Shown here: positions 35,946 through 45,098 of the stretch, piece by piece
Layout: each line of letters opens with the position of its first letter
How positions within the stretch are numbered: position 1 is the first letter of the stretch
From: Hydractinia symbiolongicarpus
Taxonomy: Eukaryota > Cnidaria > Hydrozoa > Anthoathecata > Hydractiniidae
Assembly (NCBI RefSeq): GCF_029227915.1
Contig: NC_079877.1
Coordinates: forward strand, 11,779,351 to 11,843,350
Reading direction: 5' to 3'
DNA length: 64,000 nt
Notes under the pieces: generated by a model
What the model saw: the letters and a program-made list of their open reading frames with translations, nothing else
The model's database searches: none
Told to the model about the DNA's origin: nothing
Position numbers and translations under genes: made by a program

Positions 35946-36150
35946 TGAAATCTCCTGGCTAAGCATTGGTATGATCAATGTCTTCGTAGCTTTCTCTGTT
36001 CAATGCAATACCTGCAGGAGCCATCGAGAATTTGCTTGATGAGCAAAATCGGCCTCCGTTCAAACTGGGACGGTTCTTAGAGATTGCTGACATAGTGCGC
36101 AATTTTTAATATTTGATTTTTTCAATATTCAAGACAAGAAATTGTAGGAC

Positions 36151-36182
36151 AAAAGGTAGGGGGGTGACACCCCCTACCTTTT
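36151..36182. promoter_or_regulatory. Perfect 13-bp GC-rich hairpin
   Basis: Arms AAAAGGTAGGGGG (36151-36163) and CCCCCTACCTTTT (36170-36182), loop GTGACA. Located between the ATPase remnant and the BRO-like gene. Much more stable than its AT-rich surroundings. Confidence 0.9.
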
Positions 36183-36191
36183 AAAGGAAAA

Positions 36192-36824
36192 AATCCGCAT
36201 GACGTCTTTGTTACGCTAGGGGGTGCTCTGGAGATTGTTATCAAATCAAAAAAGCCTAGGGCCGTAGTCTTGACAAAATGGTTAACAGGGAAGGGGGTGG
36301 AAAAATTACAAGATGAGGTGAGAGAACAGCGTCAAGCCCTCGAAGAAAAAGATATCGAGATTGCCATTCTGGAGAACGATCTTGATTCCAGGGATGAAAA
36401 ACTTGTGGAGCTGGGATATGAACTCGAAGTACAGACCCAGGAAAATGCTAGGATTTGAGAAAGACATATACCCAATGCTCAGGACCCCGGAAAAGACAAC
36501 GTCATCATAATCCATCGCAAGCACAGTGCACAGGACGACGACGAATACCGTAATCTTCCCTATTACTGCACGAGTGTTAAGAGGCGCAACATTAGCAAGA
36601 AGAGATTGTGGTTTAAGGACAACTACTCGGGAGCGGAGGAGATTGTTGTCATCGACAACCCCATCGGTATACCCGCCTTTAATCGGTTTGAGGAAGACGG
36701 GCATGTGGAGCGTTTCAGGAACCACTTCGGGCTTATTGATCTTACTCGTTATGACCTGTATGACCTGGGTGTTCCAGCATTAGAGGACTTGGAAGATGCT
36801 AATTTTTACTACTCTTGTAAGTAG
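36192..36824 (+). pseudogene. BRO/MSV199-like protein with C-terminal DUF3627-type region, truncated
   Basis: The readable part starts mid-domain ('DVFVTLGGALEIVIKSKKPR', about 36200). It continues through a coiled coil ('LEEKDIEIAILENDLDSRDE') to a stop at 36456-36458. The C-terminal domain follows in a second frame ('DPGKDNVIIIHRKHSAQ', then 'GIPAFNRFEEDGHVERF', to TAG at 36822-36824). The N-terminal part of the BRO domain is missing; a hairpin occupies its place. BRO-type proteins of DNA viruses bind nucleic acid. Assignment to DUF3627 is from memory of the family's look. Confidence 0.65.
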
Positions 36825-37024
36825 TTAAAATTATAGACAAAAGTGACTATTTAAAACCTCTGGAAGTACCTGAACATCCTCGGGGATAAGCATGAGTTCT
36901 TCCGAAACGAAGCTACGATCAGGACCGTCTTTCAAATAGTATAAAATACGGCTACCTGCTACTATACGGTCCAACCTATACATTTTCCTACTCCATCGTC
37001 AGGTAAGGGTTTTTCTTCCGGGTA
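36825..37024. other. Short gap with scrambled fragments
   Basis: Frames near 36850-36990 give isolated protein-like text ('EHLNILGDKHEFF'-type and 'YGYLLLYGPT'-type) that could be remains of an ATPase P-loop region, but nothing is continuous. Left unassigned. Confidence 0.3.
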
Positions 37025-38155
37025 TTATTGACTTTTCGCAAGGGGCACCTCATCCAATTTAATAGACTTGTTAGGTTTCATGGCAGTCATAGCAGTCTTG
37101 GCATTGTTGAGATTTTTCACTATGGTATAAAGGTTTTTCACCCAAATAGTACTAGTCTCCTCGGAAACCAGTTCTTGCGCTTTTTGCGGTTTAAAGAGCC
37201 TTTCAGCAAGTACCTTGTTATAGGACTCGACAAAGGCTGTGAACGTATGGTGGTATTTAGTGGTGGCCCTCTTAATATTCACCCGTAGATTAGTGGTTAT
37301 AGCTCTCGTCCTGTGTGCAGGAGACCGGAGTTTAATTCCTCTTGACGGCGATTCAACATGGGCGAATGAATGATAGTACCATAGCCCCGGGTTAACCCAA
37401 GCCATGTGAGGGACATTGGGGAGATGGCACACTGTCTAAGCCGTTGGATGTTGCCGGGAGTTGTCTAGTAGAGCGCGAGCCCTAATTGGGTCTGCGTAGC
37501 TCAAAATGACCATTAAATACTCTAGGACTCCAAATCTAAGCCATGGCCCCTCCTGGAAATAATAGACAGGGTATATCCCTCGATATTTGTGAGGCTAGCC
37601 ATGTAAAATATGCACATCTATCTATCTATCTACCCCCTTACCCTCCAGCAGCTTCGTTACATCTGATTTGAATTCGGAACCATTATCGCATTGGAAGGCT
37701 TTAGGGTATCGTAAAGGTCCTGCTTTGTAAATGTCCATGATCATCCCCACAACCTCCCTAGCCTTTTTGGTACATAGAGGTCTCGCTACCTTGTACTTTA
37801 AAGTCACGTCAATGCCTGTCAGAATATACTTGTAGGTATTGCCATATACCCTATTGTGGGGCATATGTAACAGATCAAACTGATGCATCTCATTTGGTGT
37901 TGTAATGGTGAAGGGGGGTAGTCTATACGCTTCGGATCTTTGACATGTCTCAACCATAGCAGTTGCCTAGACAACCAGTGAGTGACCAGCTTTTTTGATA
38001 GGACAGCTTCTGGGGCTAGCGATTTGATGGCTTTGCGTCCAGTCCACAGATGTTCTGGGGTATATTAGATAATGCTTAATTTTGCCGCTTCCTCCTGAGT
38101 AACGATATGTGATGTTTCTGACATGTTTTTTTTTATATGTGTCAGAAAACGTTTT
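37025..38155 (-). pseudogene. Retroviral-type integrase of the element, split by a SINE
   Basis: Reading on minus: an N-terminal part (about 38155-37970) lies in mixed frames. It is followed by the catalytic core start at 37957-37640 with 'EMHQFDLLHMPHN' (first catalytic Asp) and 'YPKAFQCDNGSEFKSDV' (second Asp). The rest resumes after the SINE at about 37288-37025: 'ATTKYHHTFTAFVESYNKVL' holds the third catalytic residue (Glu of VESYN), and the end is 'WVKNLYTIVKNLNNAKTAM'. The SINE (37290-37632) cuts between the second Asp and the Glu. Integrases of this type insert element DNA into the host genome. Dead copy. Confidence 0.85.
37290..37632 (+). repeat. SINE inserted in the integrase
   Basis: Same family as 11617-11955: head 'TATAGCTCTCGTCC', B-box-like 'GGAGTTTAATTCC', body 'GGGTTAACCCAAGCCATGTG' and tail of ATCT repeats ending about 37631. 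Its insertion postdates the virus-like element. Confidence 0.9.
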
Positions 38156-38161
38156 ACATAT

Positions 38162-38404
38162 ACTTGTAGTCCACAAATCCCAGCGGAGATAAGGAGCCAA
38201 TTATGGAGGTCAATTCACCATCTTCTGGCTGAGGAGAAGGCGAGTAATAATCCGACAATTTCGGGCCTTTTTGTTTGAAGCAATATAGTACTTGTACATA
38301 TCGTCATCGAATTCCCAAAGGCTCTTACCAGCCATTATTTGCAATTCCAGTTGTTCGGCGAACCAGTCCAATTTAGCCTGGCGGTTCCTCACCCACCTTA
38401 CCAT
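38162..38404 (-). pseudogene. Small conserved protein of the element, frameshifted at the end
   Basis: 64 codons are open from the ATG at 38404: 'QAKLDWFAEQLELQIMAGKS', 'LWEFDDDMYKYYIASNKKAR' and 'ITRLLLSQKMVN'. After the stop the next frame gives 'SLSPLGFVDYKYM', which looks like the natural C-terminus (to about 38162). Its ATG overlaps the stop of the preceding 46-residue gene in the string ATGGTAA. Function unknown. Confidence 0.5.
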
Positions 38405-38538
38405 TTTTCTATGGCCTCGTCGTGTCTTCTCCGCTCGGCCTTGCCATGTCCCGAAAGTTTAGAAAACAAAAAGTTGGTACCGGTGAAGGCCAAAGCGTTG
38501 ATTGCAGCGCCTGCAACAATAACAGCGATCGTTGTCAT
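38398..38538 (-). CDS. 46-residue membrane peptide
   Basis: ATG at 38538, TAA at 38400-38398. N-terminal hydrophobic segment 'TTIAVIVAGAAINALAFTGT', then 'NFLFSKLSGHGKAERRRH'. It starts 3 bases after the capsid stop and ends overlapping the next start (ATGGTAA), a virus-like compact junction. Too small for most gene finders. Function unknown; membrane anchoring is inferred from composition. Confidence 0.55.
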   Translation of the reverse strand: MTTIAVIVAGAAINALAFTGTNFLFSKLSGHGKAERRRHDEAIEKW

Positions 38539-38541
38539 TTA

Positions 38542-39783
38542 TTAGTACACAACACTGTGGAATCTACCGTCTAGGATATTTAACTGTGCGTCCATCATCA
38601 AGTACACGTAACATCTGAAATCCCCAGTTCCGTCAGCTTTCTTGGTCATGTGCAACGTAGTGTCAACCACTACCATGTAGGGTATGATCGGGAGAGGCTA
38701 AAAAATCGATAAATAACGCGTACCTCTCGTTAAAGAATTGGCCAATCGTGACGTTAGAGTTGTGACTACCGAAAATGTTGACGATCTGTTCCAGGTGGTC
38801 TTTAGGAAGCATGGCATGGCTATACCTCTTCCACCGTGGCGCTGATCCTCTCAATTCTGGGATTATAAAACACTTCGTTAACACGTGCATAGGCCTTGAC
38901 TTTTCCAGGGTCTATAAACAATAGCAAGACACCTTTGAGACTTTTTGCGGGGTGTCGATTTGGAGGTTATAGCTGGTATCTGCTTTTTTATGGTGACCAC
39001 TTTGCTTCTTAGGATTCTTTCATAACGTAGTGCGAGACGAATATACCTTGACATCATGGCACTTGCCAGGCCTTCATGGCTTACCTTGTCAAACTCCAAT
39101 TTGATGTTGGTGATCTTATAAGCAGCATCGGCCGGCTTGGCTAGAGTAGATCCCGAGGCTGCCGTGTCTGCATCTTTGATGACGTCAGCATGAGGTGCGA
39201 AATGAAATATGAATTGCAACCTGTCATGTAGGCCCGCCGGATAGAACGGCAAGTCTCCGGTGAATTCACAGATCTTGCCTAATGGTATACAGAAGGTGTT
39301 GCCATATGCTGCAACAACGGCCTTCTCTTCATCAGTTCCAACATGGTCAGTAGCCTTCACTTGAAGGGCCCGGGTGGTCCCGTCGTTTGGATTGATACCT
39401 TCCAAGATGAGGTTGTAGTCCCTTTCAAATTTGAGTAGCCACAAATCCTTATACACTGCGAATATGTGGTAGTCGCTAATGTTCTGCGCCTCGTTGCCGT
39501 TTAGGATGATACGTAGGTTTCGAACCAGGGTTTTGCCGATATTCGACACGATGGTACGTTCGTATTGGTCCCCGTCAGCGTCAGGTCAAATAAGAGTTTG
39601 AAAATGCCAGCAAAGATGACATCATTCTGCCCAATGTTGGGAATATCCACGTACAGGTCTTCGTTCTGGTTGATTGTTGAAGGTATGTGGCTTATTTGGA
39701 CATGTTGCTTCCTCCCTTTAATACCAAAAAAGCTGCCTCGTTTCTGCGTATCCGTACAATGTAGTTCCGAATACGTTACTCAT
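38542..39783 (-). pseudogene. Candidate major capsid protein (double jelly-roll type)
   Basis: About 413 codons on minus from ATG at 39783 to TAA at 38544-38542. The N-terminus begins 'MSNVFGTTLYG' and then shifts frame twice ('NEDLYVDIPNIGQNDVIFAG'). The longest open part (39549-38878) includes 'NIGKTLVRNLRIILNGNEAQ', 'AYGNTFCIPLGKICEF' and 'DAAYKITNIKLEFDKVSHEG'. The end reads 'LMMDAQLNILDGRFHSVVY'. Length, position next to small virion genes and text fit the capsid protein of cnidarian Polinton-type elements. Broken by at least four frameshifts or stops. The double jelly-roll fold is family knowledge, not visible in the sequence. Confidence 0.65.
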
Positions 39784-39812
39784 TTTATTATATAAGGATT
39801 TTATAAATAAAG

Positions 39813-40857
39813 ATGCCTATGAATCCAGTATTTACGCATGAGGATGATTTAGAGGATAAAGGTGATGGGAGGGATGACAAACCTGATGATACTACGCAAA
39901 AACTCCCTGGAACGCCGGGGACTTCAACATCGGGACACAGCAGTCGGGTACACGTAGGCGATTGGAGTTGGGTAGGAAGTCGACCGAGACCATACTTTTT
40001 GAATCAAAGGTTGATGGTCTCTACACGAATCTTAGGAATGGGGTTGGGTTGATCCCTAATGCGATACACTACGACAGGTTTAGAGTGGAGAAAGAAAATC
40101 AACTTATCGTTAAAAGAATTGTGACAGGAAAAAGAACTTTGCCGGAAATAGTGCTTACATTGCAAGATGGTAACTTTCCAACTATTGGAGAGCTCAAGAA
40201 GAGGTTAGGTAGTACGCGTATGAACGCCATAGGTTTTAATTAATATCAAACACGCAATAGGGGTAGTAAAGCAATTGCCCAGAACCTCGCGAATGAGGTT
40301 GATGTCCTTTTGTTGAATAGGGTAGGGATAGGATTATTGCTGATCTTGAGAAAAAAATTGAAAGATTGAAAAAGGATAGGAAGGTTGTACTGGATAGACA
40401 CTGTATAATTTCCTCCGAGATTTTTAAGCATCTGAAGAACACCAAGGAAATGTTGATGAAGATTGCCGGAGATGACATGGCTTTGCTAAATAAGCTTAAA
40501 ATCTTCTTCAGGGAGCGGGGTATAACTATAGCTAGTATCATCCCAGCTATTGGATTGCTAGTTTTCACCATTGTATTATCCGTTACAGGAGGTTCTGCCG
40601 CAGTAGGTGCTGCAGGAGGAAGTGCAGCAGGAGGTGGTGGAAAAGGGTTTGTAGAAAAGCAGCTTGAAATGCTTGGAAACTTCCTTAAATACCAGACAGG
40701 TAAGGCAGGTGCCGCATTATCTGGCATCATCGGTACGGTTGTATACTTCTTTCTCAGAGAAGCGGCGAAAATCATCGAATACGCGGCCGAGCATCTGTAC
40801 ATGGCGATCGCGGCTGCTGCTGGGTTTGTCGTACTATATGTTGGAAAGACGAAATAA
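39813..40857 (+). pseudogene. Virion-type membrane protein, frameshifted
   Basis: Starts at ATG 39813 with an acidic, Thr/Pro/Ser-rich region ('DDTTQKLPGTPGTSTSGHSS') and shifts at about 39960 into 'LLIPNAIHYDRF'-type text up to 40243 ('PTIGELKKRLGSTRMNAIGF'). It continues in a third frame from about 40330 to TAA at 40855-40857. The last 110 residues are hydrophobic and Gly/Ala-rich: 'GITIASIIPAIGLLVFTIVL', a Gly-rich linker, then 'GKAGAALSGIIGTVVYFFL' and 'MAIAAAAGFVVLYVG'. Divergent from the capsid gene, with only 29 bases between start codons. Probably a membrane-associated structural protein; function is inferred from context. Confidence 0.55.
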
Positions 40858-40864
40858 GTTACAC

Positions 40865-41107
40865 TTACTTAAGCCATATGTAAGCAATAATGAGGCCTAC
40901 CCCCGTCGTGATCAATGCGGCCTTGTTATCCTCGTGCTTGTTTTGTGTTGGTTGATCAGGCGATGTAGTAAACCTAGGAGGTATAGTATGATCAGGAGGT
41001 GTAGGTGGTATATCCTGTATAGGAGGTGTAGGTGGTATGGTATTTTTTGTAGTATGCTTGGGAAGTGGTTTGATAGTATGCTTGAATGGTGATTTGATAG
41101 CTGCCAC
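40865..41107 (-). CDS. Pro-rich protein with C-terminal membrane anchor
   Basis: 80 codons, ATG at 41107. A His/Thr/Pro repeat region ('PPTPPIQDIPPTPPDHTIPP') is followed by 'NKAALITTGVGLIIAYIWLK' at the very end. Stop is only 8 bases from the convergent gene's stop. Looks like a short tail-anchored protein. An extension upstream into 41160 in another frame is possible. Family unknown. Confidence 0.45.
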   Translation of the reverse strand: MAAIKSPFKHTIKPLPKHTTKNTIPPTPPIQDIPPTPPDHTIPPRFTTSPDQPTQNKHEDNKAALITTGVGLIIAYIWLK

Positions 41108-41219
41108 ATGTCTGGTGCCACATGTTTGATGACACTCTCTGTATGCTTCACGCTATTCACGTCAACCAGAACCCCACATTTACATTGGCAGGTGCAATTA
41201 AGATGTTTTTGTTATATCC

Positions 41220-42084
41220 TTAAATTTTGCCTATACGCATGTTCATGTGTGAGGGTGGCATGTACACGCTGGACATGATGGCAAAATTCACCGGTATTCT
41301 TGCATATTGAAGCACCTTCTGTAATTCCGTAATATCATGCCCTACATTCTCCTGACGTTGTACCATGGCCTCAAATTTTTGCAATGGGATTTGCCTGGCT
41401 GTGTAGGTGTCTGCACCGGAGCCGATTAAAGATCCCTTGGCACCTGCTTGTGATACCAGCAACAGGACCACGTAGACGCGAATGCTCTCGCTTAGCTTGG
41501 TCAGACCTTCCGATGTCAAACCTTGGCTTGTGGGGATGATGAACTTTGCCCAGTAACCGTCGACTTGGAGCCACCATCTACCATTTGTCAATGACGACAT
41601 GACAGCCTTGAACTTGTATAGACTATTAGGATATGAACCGTATTCACGACACACTTGCATATCCGGATGTTGAGTAGGGAGTTTTATACTGAGAAAATCT
41701 ATCGTCATACGGCATGTGTACCTTCATTCTTGCCAGAATACGACGCATGTTGTAATAGACGTAAAATTTAAAGATGGAGTTAACAAGGGGTACAAAGCCC
41801 GTCATGTACTTGTCAGATATTCCCAAGGCCGTCGCTGCCCAATGGGTAGCGAAATTTACCTGGATATTCCAGTAGCTCAACGCTTGTCCTGTCCAACCCA
41901 CTCTAACTGGGTGATTTAGCAGGTTGTTAGGGATTTTTATGGCATATTTTGTAAACTCAGGGAATGCCACGGAGATATGAGACTCCGTCGATACATATAG
42001 GTCCTGATGCTCAAGGTTTGTAACACCAAGTACCCATTCTCCCCTGTTTGTTTTGTACTTTGTCTTGGGGTTGTCCGAATACAT
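41220..42084 (-). pseudogene. Virion-type protein with one frameshift (candidate minor capsid)
   Basis: Minus strand, ATG at 42084 ('MYSDNPKTKYKTNRGEWVLG'), with 'RVGWTGQALSYWNIQVNFAT' and 'NSIFKFYVYYNMRRILARMK'. It shifts frame in the 41645-41710 overlap and continues to TAA at 41222-41220 ('GLTKLSESIRVYVVLLLVSQ', 'VNFAIMSSVYMPPSHMNMRI'). Total about 288 residues. The type is common in cnidarian Polinton-like elements and I know no experimental function. A role as penton or other minor capsid protein is a guess from its size and place. Divergent from the gene starting at 42109. Confidence 0.55.
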
Positions 42085-42088
42085 GTTT

Positions 42089-42110
42089 ATCCTTTCTTAG
42101 AAGAAAGGAT
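42089..42110. promoter_or_regulatory. Perfect 10-bp palindrome between divergent start codons
   Basis: ATCCTTTCTT (42089-42098), AG, AAGAAAGGAT (42101-42110). The minus ATG is at 42084-42082 and the plus ATG at 42109-42111, so the dyad sits between both starts and overlaps one. Confidence 0.9.
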
Positions 42111-42630
42111 GAAGCAACTCTACATCACTGATACAGAAAAGCCCACAATATTTCAAGACTACCTGGGGGAAAACACTCGTATAGCTCTGAAATCGATAAG
42201 TATTCGACCTGTGTGGCTGAACCTTTATAGTGACAATCAGAGATTGACTGGAATTAAGATCATGAACGGTCTCTACAAGATCGAGGATTTGGCGGCTATT
42301 GTGAACAGTCAGGCAGAGGACAAGATCAAACTGTTTGATCCTGCAACAAAGTACTATATGAAGGGTGATTATGATGCAGTATACTTTGCTTGTCCCCAGT
42401 TGGATGAAGACGATTGCTTACTGGATGATAAAAAGTCTAAAATTCTGGCCTTGCTTCCCACTAAGGAGCTAAACGCTTGGAGGATGTGCTGACCTGGAGT
42501 TTTGGCACTCCAATCTACCTACCACTAAGAGGTTCTACGGACCGTCTCGAATTTATGTTGACAGACGAATATCATCATGAGAAGAACGTTTCGTTCACTG
42601 GATTAACGATGCATTTGCTGATAGAATAAA
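42109..42630 (+). pseudogene. Small virion-type protein with a frameshift
   Basis: ATG at 42109 ('MKQLYITDTEKPTIFQDYLG'). Open to a TGA at 42490-42492, then text continues in the next frame ('FYGPSRIYVDRRISS', 'FVHWINDAFADRIK') up to the start of the following gene at 42632. About 170 residues if whole. A similar protein precedes the membrane protein in related elements. Function unknown. Confidence 0.5.
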
Positions 42631-42631
42631 G

Positions 42632-43339
42632 ATGAGCGATATAGCCAACCTGTACCCGAATTTACCAAGTGCACCTGCGGATGACAATACTATTCACGAA
42701 AGCCAGGTCTACAGATTCAAAAAGATTGAGGAAACGGGACAGTATCTGCGAAATAAGATTAAGGAGCGTGACAGGCTTGCCAAGAAGTTTAAAATGCATG
42801 GCACGTGGGTAAGCTTCTGCGACCATGGGCTGCTGAGTATTAGCATCATTACCTCGAGCGTTGGGATCGGGGCGTTACCCACAGGTTTGGGGACTTTTTT
42901 CTGTATTGCCATGAGCGGTATCACAATAGCCGTAAGTATAGGGCAAGCCGGTCTCAGAAACGCGGGAAAAAGGCTCGGTGTCAAATTCAAGAAACATGAA
43001 GGTATACGGCTTTTGGCCGAATCGAAATTGAACTCTATTGTTGATCTCATCTCAAAAGCAGTAGAAAATGGGGTGATTAGTGACTATGAGTACAGCCTGA
43101 TTAGCCGGGAGAAGCAAAAGTATATGTTGTTAAAGGAACAGATGCGACAGCGTTTTAACCGTATTGTGAACGCCATCAATGAACAGGAGCGGGCTCAGCT
43201 AATTGCGAAAGGTCAGGAGGAAGGGAGGCAAGGTTTTTTAAACAGAGTTAAATCTGCTCAGTATGTAAGCGCTACGCAGAGCCTCCTCCTGTTTACAGCC
43301 CTTAATTTGGTATATTTTATAGGTTTTGTAGGCCTATAA
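42632..43339 (+). CDS. Intact membrane protein of the element
   Basis: 235 residues without interruption, unusual in this decayed element. A charged N-terminal region with a helix ('QVYRFKKIEETGQYLRNKIK'), two or three hydrophobic segments in the middle ('LLSISIITSSVGIGALPTGL', 'FCIAMSGITIAVSIGQ'), a coiled-coil-like basic region ('NAINEQERAQLIAKGQEEGR') and a C-terminal membrane segment ('LLLFTALNLVYFIGFVGL'). A decayed relative of the coiled-coil region is present at 45960-46030. Function unknown. Converges on the DUF4116-type arm, whose last gene ends 14 bases away. Confidence 0.6.
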   Translation: MSDIANLYPNLPSAPADDNTIHESQVYRFKKIEETGQYLRNKIKERDRLAKKFKMHGTWVSFCDHGLLSISIITSSVGIGALPTGLGTFFCIAMSGITIAVSIGQAGLRNAGKRLGVKFKKHEGIRLLAESKLNSIVDLISKAVENGVISDYEYSLISREKQKYMLLKEQMRQRFNRIVNAINEQERAQLIAKGQEEGRQGFLNRVKSAQYVSATQSLLLFTALNLVYFIGFVGL

Positions 43340-43352
43340 AATGTATGGTTTT

Positions 43353-43725
43353 TCAATCCACACTTAGCAACCATTCTTTTTTAAAGTCCTTATATCGACA
43401 TTTCGCAACATGTACCTGAGGGTAGTAATTTTTACCTTGCACATACACCGATGATAGTGCCAGGATTTCACTGACTTGACAGCGCTCATCATAGGGTACT
43501 GGCATACCATGGAATTTGGTCGTGATCGCGTCCTTGTAGTATTTAAACTTGGCGTTCACATAGCGGTCTTTTTCACAGTCTCTGCCGTCAATTGCTCAGA
43601 TATCAGATCTTCTATTTTTTCCAGATTTGGCAGTACTTAGCAACCCAGTCGGGGTACTCTTCAAAATTAGGACTCATCGCTGGTACAGCACTGGAATTGT
43701 AACTGGTGGCTTCATCTGGATTTCA
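43353..43725 (-). pseudogene. Arm gene A, copy 1 (unknown family), broken
   Basis: Minus strand. The upstream part in one frame contains 'AMSPNFEEYPDWVAKY' (about 43700-43635); after a shift the C-terminal 68 codons are open ('RCQVSEILALSSVYVQGKNY', 'KCRYKDFKKEWLLSVD'). Related text occurs at 46792-46499 (minus) and 63075-63647 (plus): 'YPEWLEKYE' and 'CNAIIKLSVIYKQG' in copy 3. So this is a conserved gene of the element's arm. Domain unknown. An OB-like DNA-binding fold would be a guess and is not claimed. Confidence 0.55.
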
Positions 43726-43733
43726 TCTTGCTC

Positions 43734-43865
43734 TCACATACAGCTACCCCCGTTACACGTGATATATTTCTGGTAGCAGTACCAGCGTAACATTTTTCCA
43801 TTTACAACAAACCTACATCCACAGGTACATCTATCATACGCATCGAGTACCTTACATTGTTCCAT
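43734..43865 (-). CDS. 43-residue Cys-rich zinc-ribbon-like protein, copy 1
   Basis: ATG at 43865, TGA at 43736-43734. Pattern: CTCGCRF, then W-Y-C-Y-Q-K-Y-I-T-C and GGSCM, i.e. CxC...C...CxxxC. The same protein appears at 47232-47050 and 62922-63056 with the cysteines and 'YIT' kept. Conservation of such a short frame in three copies supports it as a real gene. It sits between the DUF4116 gene and arm gene A in copies 1 and 3. Likely binds one metal ion; role unknown. Confidence 0.65.
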   Translation of the reverse strand: MEQCKVLDAYDRCTCGCRFVVNGKMLRWYCYQKYITCNGGSCM

Positions 43866-44099
43866 TTATTTGCAGTTATTAACATCATCCTTTAGGTCTT
43901 AAATCCTTCGCTCATTCTTCTTCTCCTTCTCTGATTCTTGTACTAATGCTAAGGCCATAAGAGGCAGGGAGAGACCATAAAGGTCATAAGGCTATAAAGG
44001 TCATGACTACTGCACTTCCAAATATATCAAATTCTCTTTGACAGTTGATGCACATTTATTGATAGTATCTTACAACAAGATTGTAAGATAACCTTAGAT

Positions 44100-44546
44100 T
44101 TAAACCAACCCCCCCAACTTTTCAAGATCTGCCTTTTCATCCTCTGAAAAGCACCAATCTATGACCCTGTCAGGATGCCAGGCTGGAAGAAGATCCTTCC
44201 TAATCCTAGCCTAGTGTTCATGCTACTAGACATGTCCAGGGTGACAAACCAGTCCGGCACATACCTGAGCATCTCGAAATCCTCCTCAATAACTTTGTTA
44301 TACATGTTCTGCGCCTTGAATTTATCCGGCACATACTCGAACATCTCGAAATCCTCCTCAACAACTTTGTTACACATGTCCTGCGTCTTGAACCTGTAGA
44401 GGATATACTTGAATAGATAGAGATTTTGTTCAGCAACTTTGTGGCACATGTCTTGCGTCTTGAACTGTCCTGGTACATATTTGAACACAAGGGGATCCTC
44501 TTCAACCATTTTTTTTCCATCTTTCTTGCCTCCTGAACCAACTCAT
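44100..44546 (-). pseudogene. DUF4116-type repeat protein, copy 1, frameshifted
   Basis: ATG at 44546 ('MSWFRRQERWKK'), then a shift into four ~34-residue repeats, each of the form 'EEDFEMFEYVPDKFKAQNMY'. These resemble DUF4116 repeats of protists, giant viruses and bacteria. Another shift near 44165 leads to the C-terminus ('WHPDRVIDWCFSEDEKADLE', TAA 44102-44100). At least two frame breaks. The same gene starts the arm of copy 3 (62608-62893), and a fragment lies in copy 2. The repeat probably forms helical scaffolds; function unknown. Confidence 0.65.
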
Positions 44547-44603
44547 TTTCTCTCTGCGTACACAATCAAACCTTGAAGGGTGGACGTTTGGTTGAGAAAT
44601 ACT

Positions 44604-44653
44604 GCGCATGCGTTGATTGTTGATGACGTCATCACTATGCAGGGGAATTCCCC
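44604..44653. promoter_or_regulatory. Cluster of palindromic sites upstream of the DUF4116 gene
   Basis: GCGCATGCG (44604-44612), GATGACGTCATC with a perfect CRE core TGACGTCA (44624-44631) and GGGGAATTCCCC (44642-44653), which fits the kappaB consensus. They lie 58-107 bases before the ATG at 44546 (minus). Transcription-factor use is inferred from consensus only. Confidence 0.55.
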
Positions 44654-44700
44654 CTTTCGGTGCGCTAGAATTTTTTGACTCATTTGATGTATGATAGGGA

Positions 44701-45098
44701 CTTTACCTTCGTTGTGAATGACTAAACACTGCCTATTAGGGAGTTACTCCTTGAACTACATGGCTAATCACTGCATAATAGAGATTTGTTGTGGTTTGAT
44801 CGTGGCGCATGCGCCTAGGAACTTGATGTGCGTGCGCGAGATATGCGTTGCGCCAGAAGGAACATTTCTCTATCTCTTGTTGTAGAAGTCTCCGAGGACA
44901 AGGCTGTTATCATAAAATTTCCCTACTGTGTCTGTTCAATTATGACTGCAGAAGAGATTGGCAACCCTTCAACGCGATCATTGGGTGCATAGCGTCTGTT
45001 CATTGGGACGAATTTCGAAATTTATGCAATCTTTTCAGTCTTCGGATTATAAGTTAATTCGTTTACACTAATAATATTGTTTATCTTTAGCAGGACAT
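44701..45098. other. No gene seen
   Basis: Between the arm promoter of copy 1 and the first frame of copy 2. A short frame 44848-45057 lacks any recognisable content. Confidence 0.5.

Larger units (their letters stand above)
29577..44700. mobile_element. Decayed Polinton/adintovirus-like element (about 15 kb)
   Basis: Gene content and order match Polinton-type elements of cnidarians: polymerase B, small membrane proteins, CxxC-repeat protein, packaging ATPase, BRO-like protein, retroviral-type integrase, major capsid protein, further virion-type proteins and an arm of DUF4116-type genes. Several genes overlap by a few bases or share a start/stop. Many genes carry stops and frameshifts, and a SINE splits the integrase, so this is an old integrated copy. 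Exact ends are not defined: no terminal inverted repeat was found on the left. Confidence 0.85.
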
